This document shows, piece by piece, positions 33,109-44,479 of a stretch of DNA of 64,000 nt (position 1 is its first letter; every line of letters starts with the position of its first letter). The DNA comes from Mycobacterium vicinigordonae. Lineage in GTDB: Bacteria; Actinomycetota; Actinomycetes; Mycobacteriales; Mycobacteriaceae. The stretch spans positions 5,518,001 through 5,582,000 of the forward strand of contig NZ_CP059165.1 in NCBI RefSeq assembly GCF_013466425.1, read 5' to 3'. The notes under the pieces are model-generated. The model ran no database searches. It saw nothing but the letters and a program-made list of their open reading frames with translations, and was not told the DNA's origin. A program made the translations under genes and the position numbers.

Positions 33109-33270
33109 TCCGCAAGTACCGCTGGCCGAACCGAAACAGTCTTGAAATCGCGCCTCGGCCGACAAATCAGTACGATGTGAGCCTTACTGCTATTCCGCGG
33201 CGCCGGGCAACACGGTGCTGCGTCTACCTGCGCGCATCACATGCACGCGACCGTTGGAGGCCAGCAGGAC

Positions 33271-35436
33271 ATGAGTGACGGCGACAAGGACGCCACTCCT
33301 GGACCTCGGCGCGGCTCCGGCAGCGGTAATGACTTCATTACCTCAACCCCACAGCCGATGCCAGGCGCCGCGCCGTGGGAGAGGTTCTCGGCACCGGCAA
33401 TCGATGACGAGCTGTGCCGTTGGTCGTCCAAACCGCGGCAGGAGGCACCGGCCGAGCACGTCGCCTCACCCTCGGTGGACACCGGAAGTAGCAGCAACGG
33501 CGGTGCGCTAAGCGTCGCCGACCTGATCGCCAGGCTGGGCGCCACCATGCCGGACCGACCGACCCATCACCACGTCGCTGAAGACTCCGATACCGCCGAA
33601 GACTCCGATACCGCCGACGAGTCCGGCCTGGCCGATGAGCAACCGGAACCGGAGCCCGCCGACTTCGACCTCTCCGACACGCAGATCCTGCCGATCCCCG
33701 CCTACTCGCTGCAACTGCACTCCGAGCTGCCCGATCTCGGCGCGGCCAACTACCCGCACGATGCCACCGACGACGAGCCCCCGAAGAGGCGCGGCAAGCG
33801 GTTCGGCATGAAAGCACCAGCCGACCGTCCGGCGCGGGAAACCCGCCAGCCCAAGCGGCGGACCCGTAGTCATCGAGTCCTGATCGCGGGTCGCTCCCTG
33901 GCCATCCTCATCGCCGTGCTGTCGCTGGTAATGACCGGCGGCGCCTACCAGTGGAGCGCGTCGAAGAACAACAAGCTGAACACCGTGAGTGCACTGGACC
34001 CGCAGTCGAACGACATCGTCGACCCCAACGCGCAATACGGTGACGAGAACTTCCTCATCGTCGGCATGGACTCCCGGCTGGGCGCCAACGCCAACGTCGG
34101 AGCTGGTGACGCCGACGACGCCGGAGGCGCCCGTTCGGACACCGTCATGCTGGTCAACATCCCGGCCAACCGCCAACGTGTAGTCGCTGTCTCGTTCCCG
34201 CGTGACCTGGCGATCAGTCCGATTCAGTGCGAGGCGTGGAATCCCGAGACTGGCAAGTACGGCCCCATCTACGATCCGAAAACCAAGACAACCGGTCCGC
34301 GGATGGTCTACACCGAGACCAAGCTGAACTCCGCCTTCTCCTTCGGCGGCCCCAAGTGTCTGGTCAAGGTCATCCAGAAACTCTCGGGCTTGAGCATCAA
34401 CCGGTTCATCGCTATCGACTTCGTCGGATTCGGACGGATGGTCGAGGCGCTCGGCGGTGTCGAGGTGTGCAGCACCACACCGCTGAAGGACTACGAGCTC
34501 GGCACGGTCCTCGCCCACGCCGGACGGCAAGTCATCGACGGCCCCACCGCGCTGAGCTACGTCCGGGCACGCCAGGTGACCACCGAGGTCAACGGCGACT
34601 ACGGACGCATCAAACGCCAGCAGCTTTTCCTGTCGTCGCTGCTGCGCACGATGATCTCCGAAGACACGTTGATGAACCTCAACAAACTCAACAACGTCGT
34701 CAACATGTTCATCGGCAACAGCTACGTCGACAACGTCAAGACGAAAGACCTGGTCGAGCTCGGCCGGTCGCTTCAGCACATGGCCGCCGGCCACGTCACC
34801 TTCGTCACCGTGCCCACCGGCATCACCGACCAGGACGGCAACGAACCTCCCCGCACCGCCGACATGAAAGCGCTGTTCGCGGCGATCATCAACGATGATC
34901 CGCTGCCCAAGGAGAACGACAACAACGCCCAAAGCCTGGGGAACACACCGGCATCGGGGGCGACCACTTCGCCGTCCCCCACCAAGAAGCCGCCGGCCAA
35001 CTCGTCCAACGAGATCCGCCAGGAGCAGGTAACCACGACCTCGCCGCAAGAGGTCACCGTGCAGGTCTCCAACGGCACCGGCACCGAGGGTCTGGCGGCC
35101 ACCGCCGCCAGCCAACTCAAGCGCAACGGTTTCAACGTCATGACGCCGGACGACTACCCGGACGCACTCAAGGCCACCACGGTCTTCTTCTCGCCAGGCA
35201 ACGAGCAGGCCGCCGCCACCGTCGCCGCTGCCTTCCGCAATTCGAAGACCGAGCGGGTCACCGGGATCGGCTCGGTGGTTCAGGTGGTCCTCGGCTCCGA
35301 CTTCAACACGGTGAGCGCTCCCCCGCCCAGCGGCTCTTCAGTGAGCATGCAGATCACCCGCGGCACCACCAGCACACCGACCAAGCTGCCCGAAGACCTC
35401 ACCGTCACCAACGCCGCCGACACCACCTGCGAATAG
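33271..35436 (+). CDS. LytR-CpsA-Psr (LCP) cell-wall ligase with LytR_C domain
   Basis: A 721-residue type II membrane protein (Rv0822c-like) that attaches arabinogalactan-type polymers to peptidoglycan. Residues 1-~200 are cytosolic, acidic and disordered, with a short EDSDTAEDSDTAD repeat. A membrane helix is at ~205-230, the LCP domain at ~258-440 (SDTVMLVNIPANRQRVVAVSFPRDL and a conserved Arg/Asp set), and the LytR_C domain at ~594-680. The ATG at 33271 has a GGAGG-type Shine-Dalgarno. It is longer than typical LCP enzymes because of the N-terminal tail. Confidence 0.9.
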   Translation: MSDGDKDATPGPRRGSGSGNDFITSTPQPMPGAAPWERFSAPAIDDELCRWSSKPRQEAPAEHVASPSVDTGSSSNGGALSVADLIARLGATMPDRPTHHHVAEDSDTAEDSDTADESGLADEQPEPEPADFDLSDTQILPIPAYSLQLHSELPDLGAANYPHDATDDEPPKRRGKRFGMKAPADRPARETRQPKRRTRSHRVLIAGRSLAILIAVLSLVMTGGAYQWSASKNNKLNTVSALDPQSNDIVDPNAQYGDENFLIVGMDSRLGANANVGAGDADDAGGARSDTVMLVNIPANRQRVVAVSFPRDLAISPIQCEAWNPETGKYGPIYDPKTKTTGPRMVYTETKLNSAFSFGGPKCLVKVIQKLSGLSINRFIAIDFVGFGRMVEALGGVEVCSTTPLKDYELGTVLAHAGRQVIDGPTALSYVRARQVTTEVNGDYGRIKRQQLFLSSLLRTMISEDTLMNLNKLNNVVNMFIGNSYVDNVKTKDLVELGRSLQHMAAGHVTFVTVPTGITDQDGNEPPRTADMKALFAAIINDDPLPKENDNNAQSLGNTPASGATTSPSPTKKPPANSSNEIRQEQVTTTSPQEVTVQVSNGTGTEGLAATAASQLKRNGFNVMTPDDYPDALKATTVFFSPGNEQAAATVAAAFRNSKTERVTGIGSVVQVVLGSDFNTVSAPPPSGSSVSMQITRGTTSTPTKLPEDLTVTNAADTTCE

Positions 35437-35491
35437 GCTGCGGGTGTGGGGCTTACGTCCGTTTGACCTGAACGGACCGTAGGCTCTACCT

Positions 35492-36157
35492 ATGCGGACC
35501 GCGTACCACGAGCAACTCACCGAACTGTCCGAGCGACTCGGCCAGATGTGCGGGCTGGCCGGTGCGGCGATGGAACGGGCCACCCAAGCCTTGCTGCAGG
35601 CCGACCTGGTGCTGGCCGAGCAGGTGATCTCCGACCACGAACAAATCTCCGCGCTCAGCTCCCAGGCAGAGGAGAGCGCATTCGTACTGCTGGCGCTGCA
35701 AGCGCCGGTCGCCGGCGACCTGCGGTCTATCGTGAGCGCGATTCAGATCGTCGCCGACATCGACCGGATGGGCGCGCTGGCACTGCACGTCGCCAAGATC
35801 GCCCGGCGCCGCCACCCCCAGCACGCCCTACCCGAAGAGGTCAACGGCTATTTCGCCGAAATGGGCAGGGTCGCAGTCGAACTGGGGAACAGCGCGCAGG
35901 AAGTACTAATATCGCGCGACCCGGAGAAGGCCGCCCGGATCCGCGAAGAAGACGACGCGATGGACGACCTGCACCGGCATCTGTTCAGCGTGCTGATGGA
36001 CCGCGAATGGCGATACGGGGTGGCGGCAGCCGTCGACGTGACCTTGCTGGGCCGCTTCTACGAGCGCTTCGCCGACCACGCCGTCGAGGTCGCGCGACGG
36101 GTCATCTTCCAGGCCACCGGCAAGTTCGAGGACGACTCCTCAACCACATCGAGCTAG
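35492..36157 (+). CDS. phoY2: Phosphate transport regulator PhoY2 (PhoU family)
   Basis: A 221-residue PhoU protein: two three-helix bundles with the metal motifs ([30 protein letters not shown]). It couples the Pst transporter to the SenX3-RegX3 two-component system and influences persistence in M. tuberculosis. A -10-like TAGGCT lies 6 bp before the ATG, suggesting a leaderless message. Its 3' end overlaps the convergent phoT gene by 4 bp. Confidence 0.93.
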   Translation: MRTAYHEQLTELSERLGQMCGLAGAAMERATQALLQADLVLAEQVISDHEQISALSSQAEESAFVLLALQAPVAGDLRSIVSAIQIVADIDRMGALALHVAKIARRRHPQHALPEEVNGYFAEMGRVAVELGNSAQEVLISRDPEKAARIREEDDAMDDLHRHLFSVLMDREWRYGVAAAVDVTLLGRFYERFADHAVEVARRVIFQATGKFEDDSSTTSS

Positions 36158-36930
36158 CCGAATCGGCCAGAGATGTAATCCTCGGTGGCTTTCTGGGTGG
36201 GATTGGAAAAGATCTTCTCGGTGTCGTCGATCTCGACCAGCCGGCCCGGCTTTCCCACCGATTCCAGGTTGAAGAACGCCGTCTGATCGCTGACCCGGGC
36301 GGCCTGCTGCATGTTGTGGGTGACGATTACGATGGTGTACTCCTGCTTGAGTTCACTGATCAGTTCTTCGATCGCCATCGTCGAGATTGGGTCCAGCGCC
36401 GAGCACGGCTCATCCATGAGCAGCACATCGGGCTGCACCGCAATGGCCCGCGCGATACACAGTCGCTGCTGCTGCCCACCCGACAATCCACCGCCAGGTC
36501 GGTCGAGCCTGTCCTTCACCTCGTCCCACAAGTTCGCCCCCCGCAGCGAGTGTTCTGTGGTCTCGTTGAGCAGCTTGCGGTTTCGGATGCCCTGCAGCTT
36601 CAGCCCGGCCACGACGTTGTCGCGGATCGACATCGCGGGGAACGGGTTGGGCCGCTGAAACACCATCCCGATCGCCCGGCGCACCCCCACCGGATCGATG
36701 CGCGCGCCATAGATGTCCTCGTCGTCGAGCAACACGCTGCCTTCGACCCGCGCGCCAGGAATCACCTCGTGCATCCGGTTCAGGGTGCGCAGCACCGTCG
36801 TCTTGCCGCAACCGGATGGTCCGATGAACGCCGTGACGCTGCGCGGCAGTACCGATAGAGAGACATCGGCGACGGCGTGAAACGAGCCGTAATAGATGTT
36901 GACCTCTTTGAGGTCCAACCGTTTGGCCAC
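36154..36930 (-). CDS. phoT: Phosphate ABC transporter ATPase PhoT/PstB
   Basis: A 258-residue ATPase of the high-affinity phosphate importer. Walker A is GPSGCGKTT, the signature is [16 protein letters not shown], Walker B is [12 protein letters not shown] and the switch His is in VTHNMQQA. It is the last gene of pstS-pstC-pstA-phoT on the minus strand, 12 bp after pstA. It corresponds to Rv0820. Confidence 0.95.
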   Translation of the reverse strand: MAKRLDLKEVNIYYGSFHAVADVSLSVLPRSVTAFIGPSGCGKTTVLRTLNRMHEVIPGARVEGSVLLDDEDIYGARIDPVGVRRAIGMVFQRPNPFPAMSIRDNVVAGLKLQGIRNRKLLNETTEHSLRGANLWDEVKDRLDRPGGGLSGGQQQRLCIARAIAVQPDVLLMDEPCSALDPISTMAIEELISELKQEYTIVIVTHNMQQAARVSDQTAFFNLESVGKPGRLVEIDDTEKIFSNPTQKATEDYISGRFG

Positions 36931-36942
36931 GGAAAATATCCC

Positions 36943-37860
36943 CTAACTACGACTTCTCGGGTCCACGATCTTTGCCACCACTCTCGCTCCGACGTTGATC
37001 ATCCCAATCAACACAATCAGTGTCAGCGCGGCGCCCCACAACCGATCCGTGGAGACCTGATTGGCGCCCGCGCCGGCCGTCGTCTGGTAATACATCATTC
37101 CGGGCAGCGTCCCAACGAATCCGCTGAAGACGTCGAAGTTGATTGCACGGGAGTAGCCGACCAGGATCAGCAGCGGCGAGGTCTCGCCAAGTACGCGCGC
37201 CAATGCCAACAGGATGCCGGTCAGGATGCCGGACCGGCCGGTCGGCAGCACCACTCGGGTGATGGTCTTCCACTTCGTTATCCCGAGTGCGTAACTGGCC
37301 TCGCGAAGGTCGACCGGAACGATTCGCAACATCTCCTCGGTTGCGCGGGCGATCACCGGCAGCATCAATAACACCAGCGCCAGCGCGACCGCGAATTCCG
37401 AGCGGGGAAGACCCATCGCCGAAACCCACACCGAGTAGATGAACAGCGCGGCCACCATAGACGGAACCCCGGCCAGCACGTCCACCGTGAACGTGACCAG
37501 GCGCCCCAACGGACTGCTGCCGCCGTACTCCACCAGGTAGATCCCTACCAAGACACCGATCGGGATGGAGATCGCGGCACACATCAACCCAAGCAGCAAA
37601 GTGCCTACGATCGCGTGGTAAGCGCCGCCGCCGGGCTCCAGGGCCGTCGTACCCGCCTGCGAATGAGTCCACCAGACACTCGAACTCAGCGAGCGGAACC
37701 CGCGGGCCACCACCGAGCACAACACCCAGATCAAGGGCGTCAAGGCGATCAGCATCGCGAGCGTCACCAACACGGTCGCAACGGAGTCGGCAAGGCGACG
37801 CCGTCGGCTGATGCCCGAGATTCTGCGCCACTTCAGTGGGCGGTCCAAGATCGAAGTCAT
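36943..37860 (-). CDS. pstA: Phosphate ABC transporter permease PstA
   Basis: A 305-residue inner-membrane permease with six helices. The EAA-like loop is LREASYALGITKWKTITRVVLPTGRSGILTGILLALARVLGETSPLL. It forms the channel with PstC. The ATG overlaps the pstC stop (4 bp), giving translational coupling. Confidence 0.94.
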   Translation of the reverse strand: MTSILDRPLKWRRISGISRRRRLADSVATVLVTLAMLIALTPLIWVLCSVVARGFRSLSSSVWWTHSQAGTTALEPGGGAYHAIVGTLLLGLMCAAISIPIGVLVGIYLVEYGGSSPLGRLVTFTVDVLAGVPSMVAALFIYSVWVSAMGLPRSEFAVALALVLLMLPVIARATEEMLRIVPVDLREASYALGITKWKTITRVVLPTGRSGILTGILLALARVLGETSPLLILVGYSRAINFDVFSGFVGTLPGMMYYQTTAGAGANQVSTDRLWGAALTLIVLIGMINVGARVVAKIVDPRSRS

Positions 37861-38894
37861 CCGCGCTTCCTACCGGCCCGGGTTCCGGCCACCACCGTGC
37901 GCGCCAGCGCGTTGACCACGAAGGTGAGCAGGAAAAGCACTAGGCCGGCGGCGATGTAGGCACCAGCCTTGTACGGATTGTCGAACTCGGGCGCCGCTGC
38001 GGCGATCTTGGTGGCGAAGGTGGAGCCGCCGTCGAACAGCGACCATCCGAACGCTTCCTGCGTACCGCGCAAGATGATCAGCAACGCCATGGTTTCGCCC
38101 AGTGCTCGGCCCAGGCCGAGGATCGCGCCGCTGACAAATCCGGACCGCCCGAAAGGGAGCACGGTCGTCTTGACCACTTCCCAGCGGGTGGCCCCGAGCG
38201 CCAACGCCGCTTCGACCTGCTCGTGCGGAGTTTGAACGAATACTTCGCGGGTGACGGCGGTGATGATCGGCAGGATCATCACCGCCAACACAATTCCGCC
38301 CGTGAATATGGTGCCGCCACCGGAGACCGAGGCGTTGCCGGTGGCGAACAGGTGATAGTCGCCCAAATGGACGTTCAGCCAGGTGGCGACGGGCCGCAGC
38401 TGCGGCGCCAGCACGTACAGTCCCCAGACGCCGAAGATGATCGACGGCACCGCGGCCAGCAGATCGACCAGGTAGGCCAGCGGCGCGCTCAGCCGCCGCG
38501 GCGCGTATTGGGTGAGAAAGATCGCCACCCCGAGCGCCACCGGCATCGCCACGACCAGGGCGAACATCGCCACCAGGACGGTGACCTGGAGCAGATCGGA
38601 GATCCCGAACCGCATCGCCGACGTATCAGCGGTGAACCAGTTTCCGCCGTAGGTAAAGAAGTTCACCCGGTTGCGCGCCAAGGCCGGTAGCGCGCTGGCC
38701 AATAGGAACGCGCCGATAGCCGCGATCAGCGCCACGATCAGCACACCGGCACCTTGCGACAGCCGACGGAAAAGCCGGTCGCCCAGGTGCGGCCGGGCGT
38801 CACCCCACGGGCTGATGGGTACGACCGGCGGTTCCGGATGCGGTACCGCGACGACTTCACCCGAACCCGCGTCGGCTGGGTGTGGTGTCGTCAC
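37857..38894 (-). CDS. pstC: Phosphate ABC transporter permease PstC
   Basis: A 345-residue permease. It has an N-terminal cytosolic tail of ~50 residues, then six helices, with the EAA loop VEAALALGATRWEVVKTTVLPFGRSGFVSGAILGLGRALGETMALL. GTG 38894 is the chosen start. It lies 88 bp after pstS. Confidence 0.92.
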   Translation of the reverse strand: MTTPHPADAGSGEVVAVPHPEPPVVPISPWGDARPHLGDRLFRRLSQGAGVLIVALIAAIGAFLLASALPALARNRVNFFTYGGNWFTADTSAMRFGISDLLQVTVLVAMFALVVAMPVALGVAIFLTQYAPRRLSAPLAYLVDLLAAVPSIIFGVWGLYVLAPQLRPVATWLNVHLGDYHLFATGNASVSGGGTIFTGGIVLAVMILPIITAVTREVFVQTPHEQVEAALALGATRWEVVKTTVLPFGRSGFVSGAILGLGRALGETMALLIILRGTQEAFGWSLFDGGSTFATKIAAAAPEFDNPYKAGAYIAAGLVLFLLTFVVNALARTVVAGTRAGRKRG

Positions 38895-38982
38895 TGCTGT
38901 CCCGTCGGTCCCGTTCTCCGCGGCTCGGCCGAGCCCCGATTGCCCACGTGCGCGCGCGCCCGGGTAAGCCGCGGCCGATAAG

Positions 38983-40113
38983 TCACTGCAATGCGTCGAT
39001 CGCGGCAACCAGGCGCCCTTTGAGGGTATCCGGCAACGGCACATAACCGGCGGACGGAAGCGGCGTTTGACCTTGATCGACGGCGGTGGTGAGGAATGCT
39101 TTGATGGCTCCGGCGGTATCGGCGTCGTACCCCTTCGAACACACGATTTCGTAGGTGGCCATCACGAGCGGATACGCGCTCGGGTCCGGGTTGCCGTACA
39201 TCGAGCTCAGCTCCAGCACGAGGTCGTTACCGGGGGCGGCGAAGGCGAGGGACTTGACGGCGTTGCGTGCCGTGCCGTCGGTGAGCGGCACCACACCGTT
39301 ACCGTTGTCGATCTGCGCGAACGGCACACCGGCCCGGTCCGCGAAACCCTTCTCGACATATCCGATCGCTCCCGGGGTGGACTGCACCGCCTGGATCACC
39401 CCACCCGAGCGCTGCGCTCCTTCACCCACCCCGCCCTGAAACTCGGTGCCCACGCCCCTGGTCCAGCTCTGCGGGGCGGCGGCGGTCAGGTACTTCTGAA
39501 AATTATCGGTGGTCCCCGAGGAATCCTTGCGATAGATCGACGTGATTTTGATGTGCGGCAGCGCCACGCCCGGATTGAGCGCAAGCAGTATCGGGTCGTC
39601 CCACATTCGGATTCCACCGCTGAAGACCTTCGCCAGTGCGTCGGCGTCGAGGACCAGTTTCGCAACGCCATCCAGGTTGTACACCAACGCAATCGGGCCG
39701 AAAACCAACGGCAGGTCCCACGCGGGATTCCCGCCACAGCGATTGGCGGCCGGACCGAGCTGGGAGGCGACCAGCGGCGAATCCGACCCGGCGAAGTCGA
39801 CGTGGCCGGCGATGAACTGCTCGCGACCGGCCCCTGACCCGGTCGCGTTGTACGCCACCTGCTTGCCCGGGCACAGCTTGCCCCACACCTGGTTGAACAT
39901 CGCCATCGCGTTCTGCTGGGCGGTCGAACCCTCCGCGGTCACCGAGTTCTTGCCGCCGCATGAACCCGTCCCGGCGGCGCCACCGGAGTTTGACCCCGAC
40001 CCGCTGCGGTTGTCGTCGCTCCCGCAGCCGGTCATGATCGCCCCACACACCGTCGTTGTCGCCAACAGAGCAGCCGTTGTCTTGACCACCGAACCCGGTT
40101 TCACCGACCTCAC
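38983..40113 (-). CDS. pstS: Phosphate-binding lipoprotein PstS
   Basis: A 376-residue substrate-binding lipoprotein. The signal peptide ends in the lipobox IMTGC with a Gly/Ser-rich linker after it. Phosphate-binding motifs VTAEGSTAQQNAM, HVDFAGSDSPL and RKDSSGTTDNFQKYL are present. It captures phosphate outside the membrane and delivers it to PstC/PstA. GTG 40113 was used; GTG 40104 is also possible. It is the first gene of the pst operon. Confidence 0.94.
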   Translation of the reverse strand: MRSVKPGSVVKTTAALLATTTVCGAIMTGCGSDDNRSGSGSNSGGAAGTGSCGGKNSVTAEGSTAQQNAMAMFNQVWGKLCPGKQVAYNATGSGAGREQFIAGHVDFAGSDSPLVASQLGPAANRCGGNPAWDLPLVFGPIALVYNLDGVAKLVLDADALAKVFSGGIRMWDDPILLALNPGVALPHIKITSIYRKDSSGTTDNFQKYLTAAAPQSWTRGVGTEFQGGVGEGAQRSGGVIQAVQSTPGAIGYVEKGFADRAGVPFAQIDNGNGVVPLTDGTARNAVKSLAFAAPGNDLVLELSSMYGNPDPSAYPLVMATYEIVCSKGYDADTAGAIKAFLTTAVDQGQTPLPSAGYVPLPDTLKGRLVAAIDALQ

Positions 40114-40199
40114 TTCCCGAACGCTTCTCGATGGATTGCGGGCGCACCAGCCCCTGCAACATTGCCAACCCCTCGAGCAAGTATGCGCGCCAGCGATGT

Positions 40200-41887
<1,688 letters not shown>

Positions 41888-42171
41888 GCCCCTCCAGCGT
41901 CGTGGGCAAGGCCTCCAGATTCATCGCGAAATATGACGTTAGCGGCCAGAACACCTAACGATAACTTGCAACCTGGCCCTTTGCCTTCCGACGCCGCCTG
42001 CGCACATGCGCCGCCGCCCGGGCTCAACCAGCGGATTCGGGCCGGCCACAGGTCCTGGTGCGGGGCGGGTCACCACGCGGGGCAGCGACTTTGCCGTCCC
42101 GGCTGCATCGCTGGCGCGCAGCCGGCTGTGACCAATGCAACACGGCCACCAACCGGTGTCACAATGTCCGG

Positions 42172-42978
42172 GTGCGCAAGGTCTTGCTCGGTGCAACCGG
42201 CATCGCGATCACGGTCGCAGTGGTCGCGCTGGGAGCCGTCGGCGTCGATTTCGGCGCAAGCATCTACGCCGAATATCGACTCTCCCGGACCGTGCGCGAC
42301 GCCGCCGACCTCGGCTCTGACCCCTTCGTGGCCATCCTGAGTTTCCCATTCATTCCCCAGGCGCTGCGCCACCACTACAACGAGCTGGAGATCAAGGCCC
42401 ACGCCGTCGAGCAGCCCAAAGTCGGTAAGGCCACCCTCGAGGCCACCATGCACTCCATCGGCCTGACCGACGCGTCCTGGCTGATCAGGCCCGACGCCAG
42501 GCTGCCGGTGGGCGAGCTGGAAAGCCGGATCATCATCGACTCGGTACACCTGGGCCGGTACCTGGGGGTCCCCGATCTGATGGTCGAGGCGCCCCCGCAA
42601 GAGTCCAACGACGCGACCGGCGGCACCACCGAATCCGGCATCTCGGGCAGCCATGGACTGGTTTTCAGTGGCACGCCGACCTCAGCGAAATTCGACCACC
42701 GAGTCAGCGTCTCGGTGGACCTGTCCATCGCCGCCGACGATCCGGCCACCCTGGTGATCACCCCCACCGGCGTGCTGCTCGGCCCCGAAACCGCCGACCA
42801 GCCCGTCCCAGACGACAAGCGGGACGCGGTGCTGCGCGCCTTCAGCAGCAGGTTGTCCCGTCAGAAGCTGCCGTTCGGGGTGGCACCGAACACCGTCGGC
42901 GCCCGAGGTTCCGACGTCATCATCGAAGGCATCACCCGTGACGTGGTGGTCAAGCTCGACGATTTCAAGCAGCAGTGA
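42172..42978 (+). CDS. lmeA: LmeA phospholipid-binding (DUF2993) exported protein
   Basis: A 268-residue protein of the cell envelope (Rv0817c-like). The N-terminal signal or anchor is VRKVLLGATGIAITVAVVALGAVGVDFGASIYAEYRLS. The DUF2993 domain follows, with DPFVAILSFPFIPQALRHHYNELEIKA. LmeA binds phospholipids and helps lipomannan mannan elongation. GTG 42172 is chosen because it begins the signal sequence. The 284-bp divergent gap to glnR shows no other gene. Confidence 0.88.
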   Translation: MRKVLLGATGIAITVAVVALGAVGVDFGASIYAEYRLSRTVRDAADLGSDPFVAILSFPFIPQALRHHYNELEIKAHAVEQPKVGKATLEATMHSIGLTDASWLIRPDARLPVGELESRIIIDSVHLGRYLGVPDLMVEAPPQESNDATGGTTESGISGSHGLVFSGTPTSAKFDHRVSVSVDLSIAADDPATLVITPTGVLLGPETADQPVPDDKRDAVLRAFSSRLSRQKLPFGVAPNTVGARGSDVIIEGITRDVVVKLDDFKQQ

Positions 42979-43020
42979 TCGCCCGCCAACCGTCATTGGC
43001 CTGATCACCATGCCATTGGG

Positions 43021-43026
43021 TAAGCT
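43021..43026 (+). promoter_or_regulatory. -10 element of a leaderless transcript
   Basis: TAAGCT fits the mycobacterial TANNNT -10 consensus and ends 7 bp before the GTG of the polycysteine ORF. The first transcribed base would then be at or next to the start codon. Confidence 0.5.
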
Positions 43027-43033
43027 TGCCGAC

Positions 43034-43123
43034 GTGTCAACCCGCACCGAGCTTTCGCTCACCAAGTGCCGCACAGTCGAACTGTGCCGCACCGCGGGTT
43101 GTTGCTGTTGCTGTAGCTGCTGA
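43034..43123 (+). CDS. Polycysteine leader peptide of the cysA2/sseC2 operon
   Basis: A 29-residue ORF, VSTRTELSLTKC..., ending in five consecutive Cys codons, Ser and Cys (8 Cys in all). It matches, from memory, the leaderless polycysteine ORFs described in M. smegmatis and M. tuberculosis as cysteine-responsive attenuators upstream of these genes. When cysteine is scarce, ribosomes stall on the tract and downstream expression changes. The start GTG directly follows a -10 element. It lies ~190 bp before cysA2. Confidence 0.85.
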   Translation: MSTRTELSLTKCRTVELCRTAGCCCCCSC

Positions 43124-43216
43124 GTAGCCGCGCCGATCTGCGCAGCACTCGGAACAGCCCGGAGCCCCCACCGCGGCATGTCTCCCACGCGCAACAGGCA
43201 TATCTAGGAGTAGTCC

Positions 43217-43273
43217 GTGTCGAGCACCATTCCCACCCGAGTGCGTGGACGTCCGCGCCGACCGGTCAGGTAG
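43217..43273 (+). CDS. Possible second small ORF in the cysA2 leader
   Basis: An 18-codon frame (VSSTIPTRVRGRPRRPVR) with a strong AGGAG Shine-Dalgarno 7 bp before its GTG. It ends 41 bp before cysA2. It is Arg/Pro-rich with no cysteines. It could be part of the attenuation switch, taking over translation after the polycysteine ORF. Confidence 0.35.
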   Translation: MSSTIPTRVRGRPRRPVR

Positions 43274-43314
43274 TGCCCGAAAGTTCATCAGAAGAAATCG
43301 AAAGGATCCCCACC

Positions 43315-44148
43315 ATGGCACGCTCCGACGTCCTGGTCTCCGCCGAATGGGCGGAGAACAATCTGGATGCCGCAGGCGTCGTCTTCGTCGAGGTCGACGA
43401 GGACACCAGCGCTTACGACGGCGGACACATCCCCGGCGCGGTCAAGCTGGACTGGCGAGACGACCTGCAAGACCCGATCAAGCGGGACTTCGTCGACACC
43501 GAGCAGTTCTCCAAGCTGCTGTCCGAACGCGGTATTTCCAACGACGACACCGTGATCCTCTACGGCGGTAACAACAACTGGTTCGCGGCGTACGCCTACT
43601 GGTACTTCAAGCTGTATGGCCACCAGGATGTCAAGCTGCTCGACGGCGGCCGCAAGAAGTGGGAGCTCGACGGCCGTCCCCTGTCGGCCGACCCGGTCAG
43701 CCGGCCGGCCACCTCCTACACCGCCGCGACACCGGATACATCGATCCGCGCCTTCCGCGACGACGTAATTGCCGCCATTGGCGTGAAGAATCTGGTCGAC
43801 GTCCGCTCCCCTGACGAGTTCTCCGGCAAGATCTTGGCCCCGGCTCACCTGCCCCAGGAGCAGAGCCAACGGCCCGGCCACGTCCCGGGTGCCATCAACG
43901 TTCCGTGGAGCAAGGCGGCCAACGAGGACGGCACCTTCAAATCCGACCAGGAGCTGGCCAAGCTGTACGCCGACGCCGGCCTGGACGGCGCGAAGGAAAC
44001 CATCGCCTACTGTCGAATCGGGGAACGTTCCTCGCACACCTGGTTCGTGCTGCAGGAACTACTGGGCCACGAGAACGTCAAGAACTACGACGGCAGTTGG
44101 ACGGAATACGGCTCCCTGGTGGGTGCCCCGATCGAGTTGGGAAACTGA
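43315..44148 (+). CDS. cysA2: Thiosulfate sulfurtransferase CysA2 (rhodanese)
   Basis: A 277-residue tandem-rhodanese sulfurtransferase. The active-site Cys233 is in AYCRIGERSSHTW in the C-terminal domain; the N-terminal domain is structural. It transfers sulfur from thiosulfate to acceptors and is linked to thiamine/molybdopterin and cysteine metabolism. The ATG follows AAAGGA. It is nearly identical in layout to Rv0815c and is co-transcribed with sseC2. Confidence 0.95.
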   Translation: MARSDVLVSAEWAENNLDAAGVVFVEVDEDTSAYDGGHIPGAVKLDWRDDLQDPIKRDFVDTEQFSKLLSERGISNDDTVILYGGNNNWFAAYAYWYFKLYGHQDVKLLDGGRKKWELDGRPLSADPVSRPATSYTAATPDTSIRAFRDDVIAAIGVKNLVDVRSPDEFSGKILAPAHLPQEQSQRPGHVPGAINVPWSKAANEDGTFKSDQELAKLYADAGLDGAKETIAYCRIGERSSHTWFVLQELLGHENVKNYDGSWTEYGSLVGAPIELGN

Positions 44149-44149
44149 C

Positions 44150-44452
44150 ATGTGCTCTGCACCAAAGCAAGGACTGACGTTGCCAGCCAGCGTCGACCTG
44201 GAGAAGGAAACGGTGATCACCGGCCGCGTCGTGGACCGCGACGGGCAGGCGGTTCCAGGCGCTTTCGTGCGCTTGCTGGACTCCTCCGACGAGTTCACCG
44301 CCGAGGTAGTCGCCTCGGCCACCGGTGACTTCCGCTTCTTCGCCGCGCCGGGTGCGTGGACGCTGCGGGCCCTATCCAGGGTGGGCAACGGCGACGCCGC
44401 GGTGACACCGTCGGGCGCGGGCATCCACGAGGTGGACATCAAAATCGCCTGA
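44150..44452 (+). CDS. sseC2: SseC2, DUF1416 sulfur-metabolism protein
   Basis: A 100-residue protein with a beta-sandwich-like pattern ([47 protein letters not shown]). Cys2 is conserved near the start (MCSAPKQG). It lies 1 bp after the cysA2 stop. It is thought to assist sulfur transfer; the mechanism is unknown. Confidence 0.93.
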   Translation: MCSAPKQGLTLPASVDLEKETVITGRVVDRDGQAVPGAFVRLLDSSDEFTAEVVASATGDFRFFAAPGAWTLRALSRVGNGDAAVTPSGAGIHEVDIKIA

Positions 44453-44479
44453 GGGCAACGCGCAGAATAGACTCGTCCC

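Noticed and set aside
33508..35115. Long open frame opposite the LCP gene
   Set aside because: It is the antisense shadow of a high-GC gene; the sense strand has clear LCP and LytR_C motifs.
43124..43216. Intrinsic terminator within the cysA2 leader
   Set aside because: Several weak pairings are possible but no stable stem with a T-tract could be identified by eye.
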